Both the position numbers and the translations under genes were made by a program. The notes under the pieces are model-generated. The model was not told the origin of the DNA. It did no database searches and saw nothing but the letters and a program-made list of their open reading frames with translations. Shown here piece by piece: positions 43,886 through 55,114 of a DNA stretch of 64,000 nucleotides (position 1 is its first letter; each line of letters begins with the position of its first letter). Source of the stretch: Alternaria dauci (Eukaryota > Ascomycota > Dothideomycetes > Pleosporales > Pleosporaceae). The DNA lies in NCBI RefSeq assembly GCF_042100115.1, contig NC_091274.1, positions 2,666,001 to 2,730,000 on the forward strand, in the 5' to 3' direction.

Positions 43886-45168
43886 CTCTGAGCCTTCCAT
43901 TTCTTTTCGTTATCTATACCCCATTTACGATGCAACCATCGACGTTTCACGAATTTTCTTACCGCGCCATTGGCCTGATTTTGCTTGGAACTATCACTAG
44001 TGGACTGTAGGATATACCCGGCGTCGCTTTTATATGCTCGCCACTCTTCTTGTATTTTCTGTACGGCGTTTTGGTTCGTTGCTGGATTGCTCGAGTTGAG
44101 CCTGTATGGAGCCACTCTTGCATCGGATGGATATCCAGCAGGCGTTTGGGTCAGCACAAAGAAAAGTTCAATTGTTAAATCACAGGTTGTGATATACAAG
44201 ATAGGAAGTAATACATAGTATCAGCAGAATCAACTTCTACGCTCTCATACCACGACACATTCATTTTCCAACAGCGAGACTTCAAACCACGATCAGTGAC
44301 TGTTCCTCCAGCATGCATACGCTGCTACGTGATGAAAGCTTGCTGCATCAAATGTGCATCTCCACATGTCAGTCGTCAGCACTACCTGCCTCCACCTGCC
44401 AGCCAGTCCAGACCTCACCGCTTCACCACTCATTCCAATCGGACACGCCTTCCCAAACCGTACTTCACGATATTCGCCCCTTGAACTACACTACCAGAGA
44501 AAAAGTCTTTGTCCACGTTACACAGCTAGCACAGAATTCTAGAACACAAGTCTCCCCACATCCCTGCTCCGTGACAAGCAACCAGCACACCTCGCATCGG
44601 CACTTGCGGCACCACACGCCGATGACACATAACATGCACTTGAGCGGGTACCTGACTTGCTCGCCCTGGCACGCACACTATCCTTCACCCTAGCCCCTTG
44701 TCGGGGATCACTCGCATGAGGCAAGGCTTTGTCCCGCCGAACCGGTGGCTTTGGAACGTCAGACGTCAGGGCTAGAAGCCTTGGTCAACCGAGAATCGGA
44801 GGTGCGCGATGGGATGGGATTGTGGTAGTCTTCCATGTTGGGTGAGGCGGTGCGGGAAAGACTTTCCTATTTGGGGTATGCAGGGCTGTGCGGCTCTGCG
44901 GGGTCTTGGCGGGGAGGGTAGGTAGAGTCCGGAGTGGCGATGCGGGTACGGGGGTGATGTAGGCCGAGGTGTTGAGGCTGTTGATGTTCGTGTTGTGGTG
45001 GTGGTGGTGATGGGTCGATGTTCGGTGATGGCTCGGGTAGGTACGGCGAGTAGTGGGTATGTTGGGGAAGACCGAAACATGGTTCACGCGATCGAGACCT
45101 CCTCTTTGACCTTAGTGTTTTCATCCTTCAACTGACGTAGTCATTTCCTCATGCTCAACCTCTTACGA
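43886..45168. other. Intergenic between convergent arrestin and F-box-like genes
   Basis: Holds 3' flanks of both genes. On the minus strand around 44785-45120 three frames are open together over a CCA/CAC-rich low-complexity tract; this is not evidence of a gene. Nothing else recognised. Confidence 0.4.
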
Positions 45169-46069
45169 TCATCCGATCGAACCATCGACCCGCGCGTCCA
45201 ACGGCATCGAGTTTTTCATCTGCTCGAATGCATCCGTAAACTCGGTACAGTCCCAGATATCTTCGTCGTCAGGAACGAATCGCGAACCTTCATATTCATC
45301 TTTCGTTAAACCAGGCGATGGCACCATCTCTAGGTGCAAGATCTGACGCATTCGCTCGTCTTCCCACCATGACCTTTGGCCCATCCAAGTAGCAACCAGG
45401 CCAACACGCTGCTCCCGAGTCTTATTGGTCACAGCGAAGAAAGCTGGTTTGAATGTCGTCGCACGCGGCGGCTTCAACGAGAATGTCAGTGTTTCCAAGT
45501 TTGGAAACTCCTCCAATATCGCCTTGCCATTGCGTAATATCTCAGGCCAAAATCGTCTCTTCCAGCAATAGCTTACATGCTCGAGAGACTTGTCAAAGAT
45601 GCCGCGAGGACTCGCTTCAGTCAGAACGTGCTTCACTAAGCACATGTTGGCCAGTCCCACGTTGATGTTGCCCAGTGCCCAAAATGAGAGGACATTCATT
45701 CCGTAGAATACCGGGCTACTCTCCGCCCGGAGCTGTCGACATGTTCTCCAAAGTGCGACGGGTATCTGGCCAGTGCTTAGCGGTTGTGGTTCAATCGGTC
45801 CGTCACCGCCGTGCCGGATGTTCATTGCTCTCGCGACTGGTCGGACAGCGAAGGGGTCGCGCGAGTAAACGAGGATCGCGCCAGGAACGCGGAACGCGAA
45901 CTCGTAGACGAGATCTCGAAGCTCGCGAGGCAGGTCCAGGAAGCTTACTCTGGAATCCTCTTCTTTGTACGAGGGCGCCCAGGTAAGCAATGTGTCCGGC
46001 TGTTGCTGTGGTTGTCAGCATGCAAGCGGTCAGGGGGTTGCGACCGACGGCACACACATTTGTCGTCAT
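45169..46069 (-). CDS. F-box-like (2EXR-type) protein, about 282 aa
   Basis: The protein opens with an F-box-like motif, FLDLPRELRDLVYEFAF, followed by the pattern usual for the large Pleosporales family of such proteins: LWRTCRQLRAESSPVFYGMN, then a repeat-like C-terminal half with LEHVSYCW and LETLTFSLKPP. These proteins are presumed adaptors of SCF ligases, but function is untested. The main frame (45169-46005) has no ATG near its 5' end. A CTGAC branch site and CCACAG acceptor at 46006-46008 suggest a short upstream exon; the best candidate is ATG-ACG-ACA-AAT at 46058-46069 with a 52-nt intron and a GTGTGT donor, which keeps frame. That 5' exon is tentative; the body is sound. Confidence 0.65.
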
Positions 46070-48011
46070 TGTCAATTGGCGTTCCTAGAATTGAGACCAA
46101 GGATATGAGAACGAAGATAACAGCTTTCCACTCTTCGCGATGATTGCGATCTGGTAAAGGGCGGAGGAACGACAAGCTGAAAGCTTGAACTAACCGTGTT
46201 GGGTACCACAGGTGGGGCTCAATAAACTTCGCAATCGGGGGTTTGGCACTTTCCTCCCGTCCTCACTTCGTCGTACTGACTATCAGTACAAACTTTTCGC
46301 ATGTCGCTCATTTGTTCTAACACGGAGGCATCATGCCTCTGGTGTGTCTATGCTAGCTGTCAGCAACGCAGAGGCAGGGTTGCATGCATTGTCCTCGCTT
46401 CGCGCAACAGCCTCAACCACACCCACGTTGTAGGTCCCGCTACGACGCCTTTGTTTGCAACATGACTATATATCGAGAGCGCATTCTGGTCTGCTCTTCT
46501 GACTTTCAAGCACCACCTCGCTTCTTGTTTCTCAAAAGCCTCCAGTACAACACCTATGTATGCGTTGTTCAAAACGGGATAAACACCCCACTATGGGTCG
46601 CGCCTCTTTCCAAATACTACGATTTGCCAAAACTAACCTTGTGGCAACGACAAGACGCCATTGTTTCTCTCCATATCAGTTCATGATCATGATATCAATC
46701 TCCAACTTGTGGAAAATCCTTCCCCGAACGTTATCGCCAAAATATCACTGCGAAGCTACATGTCGTGTGCTGGGCTAGGCTTCAAAAACACCATTTGTTT
46801 CGCGAATATCCACATGGTTGCCTGTGTAAGGTCTTTCGCTGATGCCTTTTCTCCTTTTCAAAGTCCCGGCCGCCTTTTTACACAAAAGCAAACGTAGTCC
46901 CCTGCTATGGTCGTACTCCATCCAAGATTCGCCTAGTTCACGTCTTGGAATGGGTAGGCTGGCTGCATATAAAGTCGTTGTCTCCTGGGTCGCTTTCTTC
47001 CCCATAAAAGATTTCAAGATACTCAACATATGCTTCAAGAAATTCGATGAGATCCCACTTGATGGCTTCGCTGCCGCTGACTACCAGAACTACCCCTAGG
47101 CGGGACATGGTCTACGCGCCCGCTTTCAGGATACTGCGAAGTTGGCTGCTGCTCGAACTTCAAAATGTATGCAAAAGCTAGAATTCAGTTACCCTTCACC
47201 TCGGCGGCATGCGAGCCTCTTCCTCTGAAAAGCAGATCCGCGGCTATATATGAGATAGTTGGCACGTCCTGTCAGTGCATACAAAATATCTCGTCGCCCC
47301 TGATATCTCACTCTTCCAACTCCCATTACATCTATCAAAATCACTAAAAATGGAACGACGCATTGCCATGTTGTTCTCCGCGCCGAGTGATTCAAAGATT
47401 CCGCATTCAACAAGATGTTTCATATGTGCGATGTCTGCTACTCCAGCCGCCACTTTCTTGCGCTCTTATAGCTTGAAAAACACAAATTTGGAATCATAAC
47501 AACTCTTTTCTCTCCCAAAATGTACGAATTTGTCATCTGCTCCAAATGATACAAGACTCGAACATGTTTGAGTGGAGTGAGAAGAGAATGTCAAGAAATC
47601 TCCCGAACTACAGCGATATGTTCGTGTCGGAGTCAACTCAAAGTTCATAAAAAACAGTGTGATGAGGTTAGCATGAACTTGAGGCCCAGGATTTACGAGT
47701 TCAACAACGGAGACTTTATGGTTCTGCTCTGCGGACCTTTTTTTGAGGGCGCCATTCCTTCCTTCGATAGAGGCTTCACTCATGACAGTGGCTGTATATT
47801 CGAAAGACCGTCTATTCCATGTTTCCATGTTCAGGTCACCTTGTTTTCCGGAGCTGAAACTCAAAGGTTGAGTACAACAAGGCATGTGTTCCTCTTTCCG
47901 GCCGAAATTCATACCTCGCTACCAGATGTCCTGGCAATGATCGACAAGGTCGCTACAATAACACTGCGACTTGGGAAATTCCATGATTTACTATTCCATG
48001 CTTTTTTGAAA
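46070..48011. other. 1.9-kb intergenic, mostly without recognised genes
   Basis: Upstream region of the F-box-like gene and 3' flank of the NDUFAF6-like gene. A 56-codon minus-strand ORF (46938-47108) is listed separately. A plus-strand frame at 47568-48275 overlaps the NDUFAF6-like gene antisense and is not called. Confidence 0.4.
46938..47108 (-). CDS. Possible small 56-aa protein
   Basis: Open frame from ATG 47108 to TGA, starting MSRLGVVLVVSGSEAIKWDL and continuing with IEFLEAYVEYLEIFYGEE and an acidic end. Composition (alternating Leu/Ile/Val/Tyr with Glu) looks like a real helical protein, unlike surrounding frames. Could also be the last exon of a gene whose upstream exons were not found. 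No homologue recognised. Confidence 0.3.
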   Translation of the reverse strand: MSRLGVVLVVSGSEAIKWDLIEFLEAYVEYLEIFYGEESDPGDNDFICSQPTHSKT

Positions 48012-49219
48012 TCATATCTTCCGTCGACTATATGCCCAATAAGCCTTCATCGGCAACTTCCAATCCACCTTCCTAAGACTCGCATCAAAAATGTCAAAGT
48101 CCACACCCTGCAACCTATCCAGCCAACTCTGTGTCGCAATACTCGGCATGAAGACTCCAAAAGCCTGTTCCACCTCTGCCAACTGCGCCTCCTGCCCTGT
48201 ATTCATCTGCTGCACACTATACTGATGCTCCTCCTCACCCTGGTGTTCAAAGTCATGGCCAAGTGTGCCCTCTGATCGGAGTTTGGAAAGCATCTCGCGC
48301 GCAGTGATGAGGTGGTCGTTGGCACGTGTTGCGACTGTGAAGATGGCGTCGCGGAGACCGGGAGCGGAGGCGCCTTGTCGGAAGACGTCTTCTTCGCGGA
48401 CGTTGGCTTCAGCCATCACGTCGAGGGGCAGGAGCACGGCGCCTTGGGTGGGGCCGGATTGGCCTGTCATGGAGTTGCTTGTACCCAGAGGCTGTTGTGG
48501 AGGGAAGGCGATGAGTGGGATGCCGCGTAGTACAGCGGCGATACCCATGGCCTTGCCGATGTGCGATGCGATATGGTCTGTGGTGAGGGAAGCTTGCGGG
48601 AGCGCCGACAGCGTCAGGTATAGCATTGTTGAGTATGTGTTCTCCGCGTAGCTCTCCAGTGTGGTCAAGGTGGGGTATGGAGGGTTGCCCAGATACTGTT
48701 CCCTTGTGTTGATGATGCGATGGAACCAGCTCTTGCTCAGCCGCGCCTTTCCATCAGATCGCTCATGCAAGTCCTCAGCCGCTTGTGCTAAGAGAATGGC
48801 AACTGGCTCTTTCGGCGGCGTGCCAGCTAATGCCTTGGTAACAGTATCTCTCCAGAACTGCATGCGCATCATGCCAATTGTGGGTGTACTCGTTGTATCG
48901 GCGACGCGGGCGACGTCAACGTTGAAGGCGCGGATTGCGAGGTAGGCATCTCGGGAGGATTGCGGTATGAAGGTTTGGAGGACATGTGAGGGCGCATCGT
49001 ACGTTCTGCCACAGGTGAGCAGATGCAATTGACTGGCGGCTTTGCAGAGCAGAAGTACCTGACTAGGTTTGCGCAGTATGCCCGGGCACGTGCGATTTCA
49101 TCTTGTGAGGGACGAGCCGCATTCTGGAGACGGGGCGAAGTGTGGAATTGCCTCGGTCGTGGGCTGGCGGAGTAGTGTATGCGCCGAATGGGAGCTGTGC
49201 GGAGCCTGGGCGGTGGCAT
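48012..49219 (-). CDS. NDUFAF6-like complex I assembly factor (squalene/phytoene synthase fold), 384 aa
   Basis: Exon 1 is 49059-49219, intron 49006-49058 (53 nt), exon 2 is 48012-49005; the join reads YCANLVRTYDAPSHVLQTF. The first 45 residues are Arg-rich without acids (PPPRLRTAPIRRIHYSASPR), a mitochondrial targeting signal. The body has a degenerate isoprenoid-synthase fold: RDAYLAIRAFNVDVARVADT, MRMQFWRDTV, LESYAENTYSTMLYLTLSAL, HIGKAMGIAAVLRGIPLIAF and LPLDVMAEANVREEDVFRQG, as in NDUFAF6 rather than true squalene synthases, whose Asp-rich motifs are absent. The role is assembly of the ND1 module of complex I. It shares a 287-bp divergent promoter with RAD5. Confidence 0.88.
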
Positions 49220-49444
49220 TGAAAACTTTTGAGATGGTGGAAAACTATTGTACAAGGCGAAGACTCATGGCAGATCAAACAGAGGATCGGAGAGGAATTG
49301 GGCAATTTTTAAAGAATGACGAGATGCATGTGCAATCCGGGGTAGACAGATGCGCGTGGCAAGGCGCAAAGAGTAGACGGCGACTGGCTGGTTGTATGAC
49401 GCTATTCCGTCGATCACCCGCAGTCGCCACGTGAAAGCGCGTCG

Positions 49445-49450
49445 ACGCGT
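49445..49450. promoter_or_regulatory. MluI cell-cycle box (ACGCGT) upstream of RAD5
   Basis: ACGCGT 57-62 bp before the RAD5 start codon, in the divergent promoter shared with the NDUFAF6-like gene. Exact match; regulation inferred from yeast MBF biology. Confidence 0.5.
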
Positions 49451-49506
49451 CGAAATGCATGCACAGCGGCGAATGCGCAACACCAACAAAGACATCACAC
49501 ACGACC

Positions 49507-52500
49507 ATGGAGTCACCACACCCAGACGAGAGACCTGCAAAGAAGCCTCGATTCTTCATCGAGGACGACTCTTCACCTCCTCAGGTCCGCTCCAACCCCA
49601 CCGGCCCTCCTCCGTCGTCCCCGCCACTGAATGGCGCAGAAAGGCCAGACGAAAGCAATGGAAACGACGAGGAGGCTGATTTTGGTAGCTTCGATGTCGC
49701 CATGCTCCAAGCAGTTGTAGGAGAGCTGTCAACCACCGTACTACGAAAGCTGAAGGACGTGAGCGGCAGCAATGTGGAACGAGGTATGCAGGCAGATGAG
49801 AGGCACCAGGCACATGGCTGACAATTGGCAGCAATAAACCTCTATCTAGACGGCTCCTGGAGTAGAATGTCACCACCGATCCCTGCTCCCATCTTCCAGC
49901 CCCGCCGGCAGCCCGTCCAGATGACAATAGCGAATGCCATCAAGCGCACCGATTCCGAAACGTCCAATGCATCCACGCCAGGCTCGGGGAATGCTACACC
50001 AAAAATGCTGCGAGAGATGCCCAGCAAACGCTATATCGGTTCCTTCGGTGTTGTAGGCTGGGCCACCAAGAGCGGAAGCAATCTGCTGAAACACGACGAG
50101 AAGGTCCGGATCGAGCGCATGAAGCCACAGCCCAAACTTAGCAAGGCGAAGAAGGTCATCCAACTCAAGAAGCCGGATATCATCGTCAGGTTTCTGAATG
50201 GGCGGGGAGAGGAAGTGGGCAGACTGGACAACGACTCTGCTACTTGGGTGTCGGTGCTGCTCGATCAGCAGGTCTGCTCTTTTGAGGGCTCTGTTGTATA
50301 TACCCCGGACAAGCTACGGACCGGTGACACCATCTACCTCCAGCTGCGAGCTTACTTTGTTCGTGCAGCATTTGAGAAGCGGCAGTTTGCCATCCCGGAC
50401 AACAACCGAGAGATCAACCTGTTTGAGCAGAAGGAATCGTCCGATGAACGAGATCTTCGCTTGCGTCAGATTGGTCTGGTCAAGCTTTTTGAAAACATTA
50501 ACCTCCAGCCAACGCGCGAGAACGAAACGACAGCGAAGCACAAGCGACAAGGTCTACTACAAGCGGCAGAGAGCGAGGACAAAAAGAGCGATAAATCAAA
50601 GTCGAAAAACGGGACACCAGCAACACCGGTTACGCCTGCAGATCCTACATCTTCACCACCTGCCGATGAAGCCGAAGAAGGAGAAGAGTTGGAGCAAGAT
50701 CAGCTGGACTCGCTGTACAAGAAGGCGCAATCATTCGATTTCAACACTCCGACCATGGAGCCAGCCAGTACCTTCCGTATGGATTTGCGAAAGTACCAGA
50801 AGCAGGCGCTGTTCTGGATGGTCAGCAAGGAGAAGCATCAGTCGATAGAGGACAAAGAGACTTCGATGCATCCGTTGTGGGAAGAGTATCAATGGCCAGT
50901 ACAAGACGCTGACAACAAGCCGGTAGCGGTCATTGAGGACCAGACCATGTTTTACGTCAATCCCTACTCCGGCGAGCTTTCGCTCGAGTTCCCCAAACAG
51001 GAGCAAAATTGCCTCGGCGGTATACTTGCTGACGAGATGGGTCTCGGCAAGACTATCGAGATGCTTAGTTTGATCCATACACATAGGACAGAGGTTGACG
51101 ACGGTACATTGGCGACACCGAGACGTCTGCCACGGTTGCAAAAAGCTAGTGCTGATGTTGAGCCTGCGCCATATACCACGCTAGTCATAGCCCCCATGTC
51201 ATTACTTGCGCAATGGCATAGCGAAGCTGAGAAGGCGTCCAAAGATGGTACGCTGAAAGCCATGGTTTACTACGGATCGGAAAAGGCCGTCAACTTGCAA
51301 AAGCTATGCTGCGCATCGAACGCAGCTAATGCGCCTAATGTTGTCATCACGAGTTACGGTACAGTACTGTCAGAGTACAATCAGGTGGTCGCACAGGACG
51401 GGAATCGAGGCTCACATGGCGGCATTTTCTCTCTCGATTACTTCCGTATCATCCTCGATGAAGCGCATTATATCAAGAACCGGCAGTCGAAAACAGCGAA
51501 AGCTTGCTACGAACTCAGCGCAAAACACCGGTGGGCCCTCACTGGAACTCCTATCGTCAACCGTCTCGAGGACCTGTTTAGCCTGGTCCGCTTCCTCAAG
51601 GTCGAGCCATGGGCGAATTTCTCTTTCTGGAAGTCGTTCATTACCGTTCCGTTCGAATCAGGCGACTTTGTGCGTGCTTTGAATGTGGTACAGACTGTGT
51701 TAGAGCCGCTGGTGCTGCGTCGAACCAAGGACATGAAAACGCCTGATGGCGAGGCCTTGGTACCACTGCCCTTGCGGACCATTGTGGTTGAGAAGATTGT
51801 GCTGTCACAGGCTGAGCGCGATGTGTACGACCACATCTATCTGCGCGCAAAGAACTTTTTCAGTGCTAATGCAGAGGCCGGTACATTGTTGAAATCATAC
51901 ACGACCATCTTCGCCCAGATTCTGCGGCTACGGCAATCATGCTGTCATCCTGTCTTGACACGCAAACCGAATATTGTCGCGGATGAAGAAGATGCCACAT
52001 TAGCATCAGATCTCGCAAATGGGTTAGCAGATGACATGGACCTCTCTTCTCTCATTGAGCGTTTCACAGCCGAGAGCGATCAGGACGTCAACAAGTTTGG
52101 CGCACATGTCCTGAAGCAGATCCAAGATGAAGCTACAGCCGAATGCCCAATCTGCTCAGAAGAACCCATGATCGAACATGCAGTCACTGGCTGCTGGCAT
52201 TCTGCCTGCAAAGAATGTCTACTAAACTATATAGCCCACCAGCGCGACAAGAACGAAATCCCCCGCTGCTTCAACTGCCGCGAACCCATCAACGCACGCG
52301 ACGTCTTCGAAGTAGTTCGCCACGACCATCTTACCGAAGATGACGAGAAAGAGAACCCCCTTGGGTTTTCCAACTCCACAACACCGCCTCCGTCTACACA
52401 AACTCCCCGTATAAGCCTCCGCCGCGTCGGCCTCTCTGGCTCTGCGAAAACCCAAGCCCTCCTTGGGCACCTCAAGAAGACGCGCAAAGAAGAAAAAGGT

Positions 52501-53013
52501 GCCAAAACCGTCGTTTTCTCCCAGTTCACTTCCTTTCTCGACCTCATCGAACCAGCTCTAGCCCGTGACCACATCCCCTTTCTCCGCTTCGACGGCTCCA
52601 TTTCGCAAAAAGAGCGCGCACGCATACTATCTGAATTCACCACGTCGCATAAACCGTACGTTTTGCTGCTCAGTCTGAGAGCGGGTGGTGTGGGCTTGAA
52701 CTTGACGTGTGCGAATAAAGTATTCATGATGGATCCGTGGTGGAGTTTTGCGGTCGAGGCGCAGGCGATTGATCGGGTGCATCGGATGGGGCAGGAGAGG
52801 GAGGTCAAGGTTGTGAGGTTTTGTGTTGAAGGGAGTATTGAGGAGAAGATGCTTAGGATTCAGGAGAGGAAGAAGTTCATGTAAGTTTTGGTGGTGGTGG
52901 GGGATGATTGGGGATGTGTACTAACATGAGACAGTGCGAGTTCGTTGGGTATGATGAGCGATGAGGAGAAGAGGGTACAGAGGATTGAGGATATTAAGGA
53001 GTTGTTGAGTTAG
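49507..53013 (+). CDS. RAD5: RAD5/HLTF DNA translocase and E3 ubiquitin ligase, 1134 aa
   Basis: Acts in error-free post-replication repair: polyubiquitinates PCNA with Mms2-Ubc13 and reverses stalled forks. Exons: 49507-49783, 49832-52880, 52935-53013; introns of 48 and 54 nt. The joins read NVERAINLYLDG and KKFIASSLGM. A HIRAN domain lies around residues 155-270 (SFGVVGWATKSGSNLL). The SNF2 core has Walker A LADEMGLGKT at about 492-501, LDEAH at about 633 and LTGTPIVN. A RING finger inserted in the helicase (CPICSEEPMIEHAVTGCWHS...CFNCREPI) starts at about 863, and the C-terminal helicase lobe ends with DRVHRMGQEREV. This HIRAN-SNF2-RING-SNF2 order is unique to RAD5/HLTF. Length is normal. 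Confidence 0.96.
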
Positions 53014-53506
53014 AGGACGGGTTGGCTGGGACGATACGGAGGGATAAGGAAGAGGTGGTTTTGTATGGATATACCCTTCTTTGGCAGGACTGAGAGCCTG
53101 GACTGGAAGCTACGACGTCTCGCGTATCTACTGAAGCATTCACACACGCACGCGAATGGCATTGGTTATCACCCGAGCTACGTGATTGTCCCATACCTCA
53201 TCTGGAACAATATACAGTCTAACGGTAAGACACTTGGGATATCATATAGACGAGAGTCTCGGTGATCCCTTGGCACAATGGCTGCAAGGCAGTGGCAAGG
53301 AAAATAAAAGTGTCTTTTCGAGGCAGGTAACCCCGACGAATTCGAACCAGTTGTGGAAGTCGTCATCTCTCGTTTCGATCAGTTCATAGCCGGCCGTCAC
53401 GTATCTCGTGGGCAGTGTGTTTGCAGGATGTGGTTTTGGACACCATCGTGGCTATAATAGCATTGTAAACGTGTCAAGTTATATAATCACTATCTGCAGA
53501 CTGTAT
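53014..53506. other. Intergenic between convergent RAD5 and SRR1-like genes
   Basis: About 490 bp holding the 3' flanks of both genes. No feature recognised. Confidence 0.5.
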
Positions 53507-55114
53507 CTAATCCGTGCCGGTCTTCCGTACCCAAAGATCCATCTGGTTCAACCAATAGAACCTATTATTCTCCTTCCAATCGTTTCCATATGCATCCTCC
53601 ATAAGCTCATCATCGAGCCCATGCTCATCGAAACCGTCCTCTACCTTTTCGTAATGATTGGTGAGGAATCGCGCGGTTGCTGGTGACGAGCGATCACTCC
53701 AAGAGTAGTCTCGCTTCTCGACGTCGATTGTCATAATGTCGCATATTATTGCCGCAGGACCTTGAGTAGGGTCCTCTGAAAACAGGTCTGCGATAATCTG
53801 CACAAGCGGCATCTGAACAGGGAGGTAAGCCGTGACTACTAGTGTACCGGCGTCGATTGCCAGAAGGCCATCTGGATCATTTACAAAGGCGACATTGTTG
53901 GCATCGCCAGTTAGCTTTTGTAGGATGTGATGATCTTTGATCTTGTAATTCGGGTCTTGTAGCAGGAGCTTTGTCGCAGGCCGATTTGGTTCAGTTTGGC
54001 GATAAAACTCGTTCAGAGTGTGTATGATGGTGAAGACGGCCATGTGCTGGATAGCCGAATGATACCAGTTCTTTTTCAGATTCAGCGCACCTAGTCCAAA
54101 GCACACGACTTGTGTGATTGGTGCGCAACTCTTGGCTAGTCCCTGGAAGTCTTCACGAAGCTTCCTCCTTGCAGAGCTCTCTTTCCAAAGGCCTCTTGTG
54201 TGCGTCATAGCTGCCCAATACTCTCGCATTTTAGCGATATCCCGGTGCTGGTTCAAGTACTGTCGATCAAAGGTTATGAATGTGTATGGCGTGTCGATAC
54301 AATCATTCTCATGATCCTCGTTATACTTTCGAAGCACTTTGATCTGGTCGGAATGTTTGCCAAACCGATGTTGGAACTCAGAATGCATCTCCACCCTGGA
54401 AAGATACTCAACCTGGAGGTAGTTGGATCTACTGTTATTGTCCAATTGCCAGATCCTATAGTGATTTTGATTGAGCCCGTAAGCATATATACTTTGAAGC
54501 TGTCTCTGATCAGGTGCTACAGAGAGCTCTTTACGGATCCGGTCGGCAAATGATTTGATATCGTTGAGCAGTTTGCGCGTATAGATCGGCCTGCAATTAT
54601 GTTGATGCTCTTGGGCAATGAGGTCAACATGGTATCCGTAGACGGGCTCCAAATCTTCCTCCTCTTCGTCATCATCATCATCATCTTCTTCTTCTTCATA
54701 ATCATCATAATCATCAGAGTCGTCCACAGAGGCGAAAATTTGGGTCTTTTTGCTGTCATCTCCATCATCGGAACTGTGTTCCTCGACAGACAGATTTTGA
54801 AGTCTATCAACAATACCTGAAGTCAAATCGACGGAGATTCTCTCTGGGCTAGTCGAAGACATGTGTACCGACTTTTGTGGATTATTCATCTCTAGTCGAA
54901 AAGACGGAAGCGTTTCTAGTTGGCCGGAGTTGCTATTTGGTCGTAGGAAGTCGCATATGAATGTGAGGGTATCATCGTATATATAAAACCGAGAGTGCCC
55001 GTACCTAGCGATGGAGCAGGAATTCTTCACGCTGATAAAAACACTGCCTTCGGCCTTAGTGGCGTTGTGAGCGTACTGAGAGTCAAAGGAATCTCGCATC
55101 GTAAAATGAGACAT
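53507..55114 (-). CDS. SRR1-like domain protein, 535 aa
   Basis: Single exon from ATG 55114. The C-terminal half carries the SRR1-like domain: TQVVCFGLGALN, QHMAVFTIIHTLNEFY, KLLLQDPNYKIKDHHILQ, then FVNDPDGLLAIDAGTLVVTA and YLPVQMPLVQIIADLF. SRR1 proteins are linked to circadian and stress responses in plants and to haem regulation in animals and yeasts; the biochemical activity is unclear. Many Pleosporales have several SRR1-domain genes, often with added N-terminal regions. Here the N-terminal 230 residues are not recognised and include an extreme acidic tract (residues about 132-155, nearly all Asp/Glu), which on DNA is a GAT/GAA repeat at about 54650-54720. The start precedes a conserved-looking segment, so it is accepted. 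Confidence 0.82.
   Translation of the reverse strand: MSHFTMRDSFDSQYAHNATKAEGSVFISVKNSCSIARYGHSRFYIYDDTLTFICDFLRPNSNSGQLETLPSFRLEMNNPQKSVHMSSTSPERISVDLTSGIVDRLQNLSVEEHSSDDGDDSKKTQIFASVDDSDDYDDYEEEEDDDDDDEEEEDLEPVYGYHVDLIAQEHQHNCRPIYTRKLLNDIKSFADRIRKELSVAPDQRQLQSIYAYGLNQNHYRIWQLDNNSRSNYLQVEYLSRVEMHSEFQHRFGKHSDQIKVLRKYNEDHENDCIDTPYTFITFDRQYLNQHRDIAKMREYWAAMTHTRGLWKESSARRKLREDFQGLAKSCAPITQVVCFGLGALNLKKNWYHSAIQHMAVFTIIHTLNEFYRQTEPNRPATKLLLQDPNYKIKDHHILQKLTGDANNVAFVNDPDGLLAIDAGTLVVTAYLPVQMPLVQIIADLFSEDPTQGPAAIICDIMTIDVEKRDYSWSDRSSPATARFLTNHYEKVEDGFDEHGLDDELMEDAYGNDWKENNRFYWLNQMDLWVRKTGTD

Noticed and set aside
44785..45124. Three overlapping minus-strand frames rich in Pro, Thr and His
   Set aside because: Low-complexity CCA/CAC tract keeps all frames open; no single frame looks coding.
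47568..48275. 235-codon plus-strand frame
   Set aside because: Runs antisense into the well-supported NDUFAF6-like gene and has no domain of its own.
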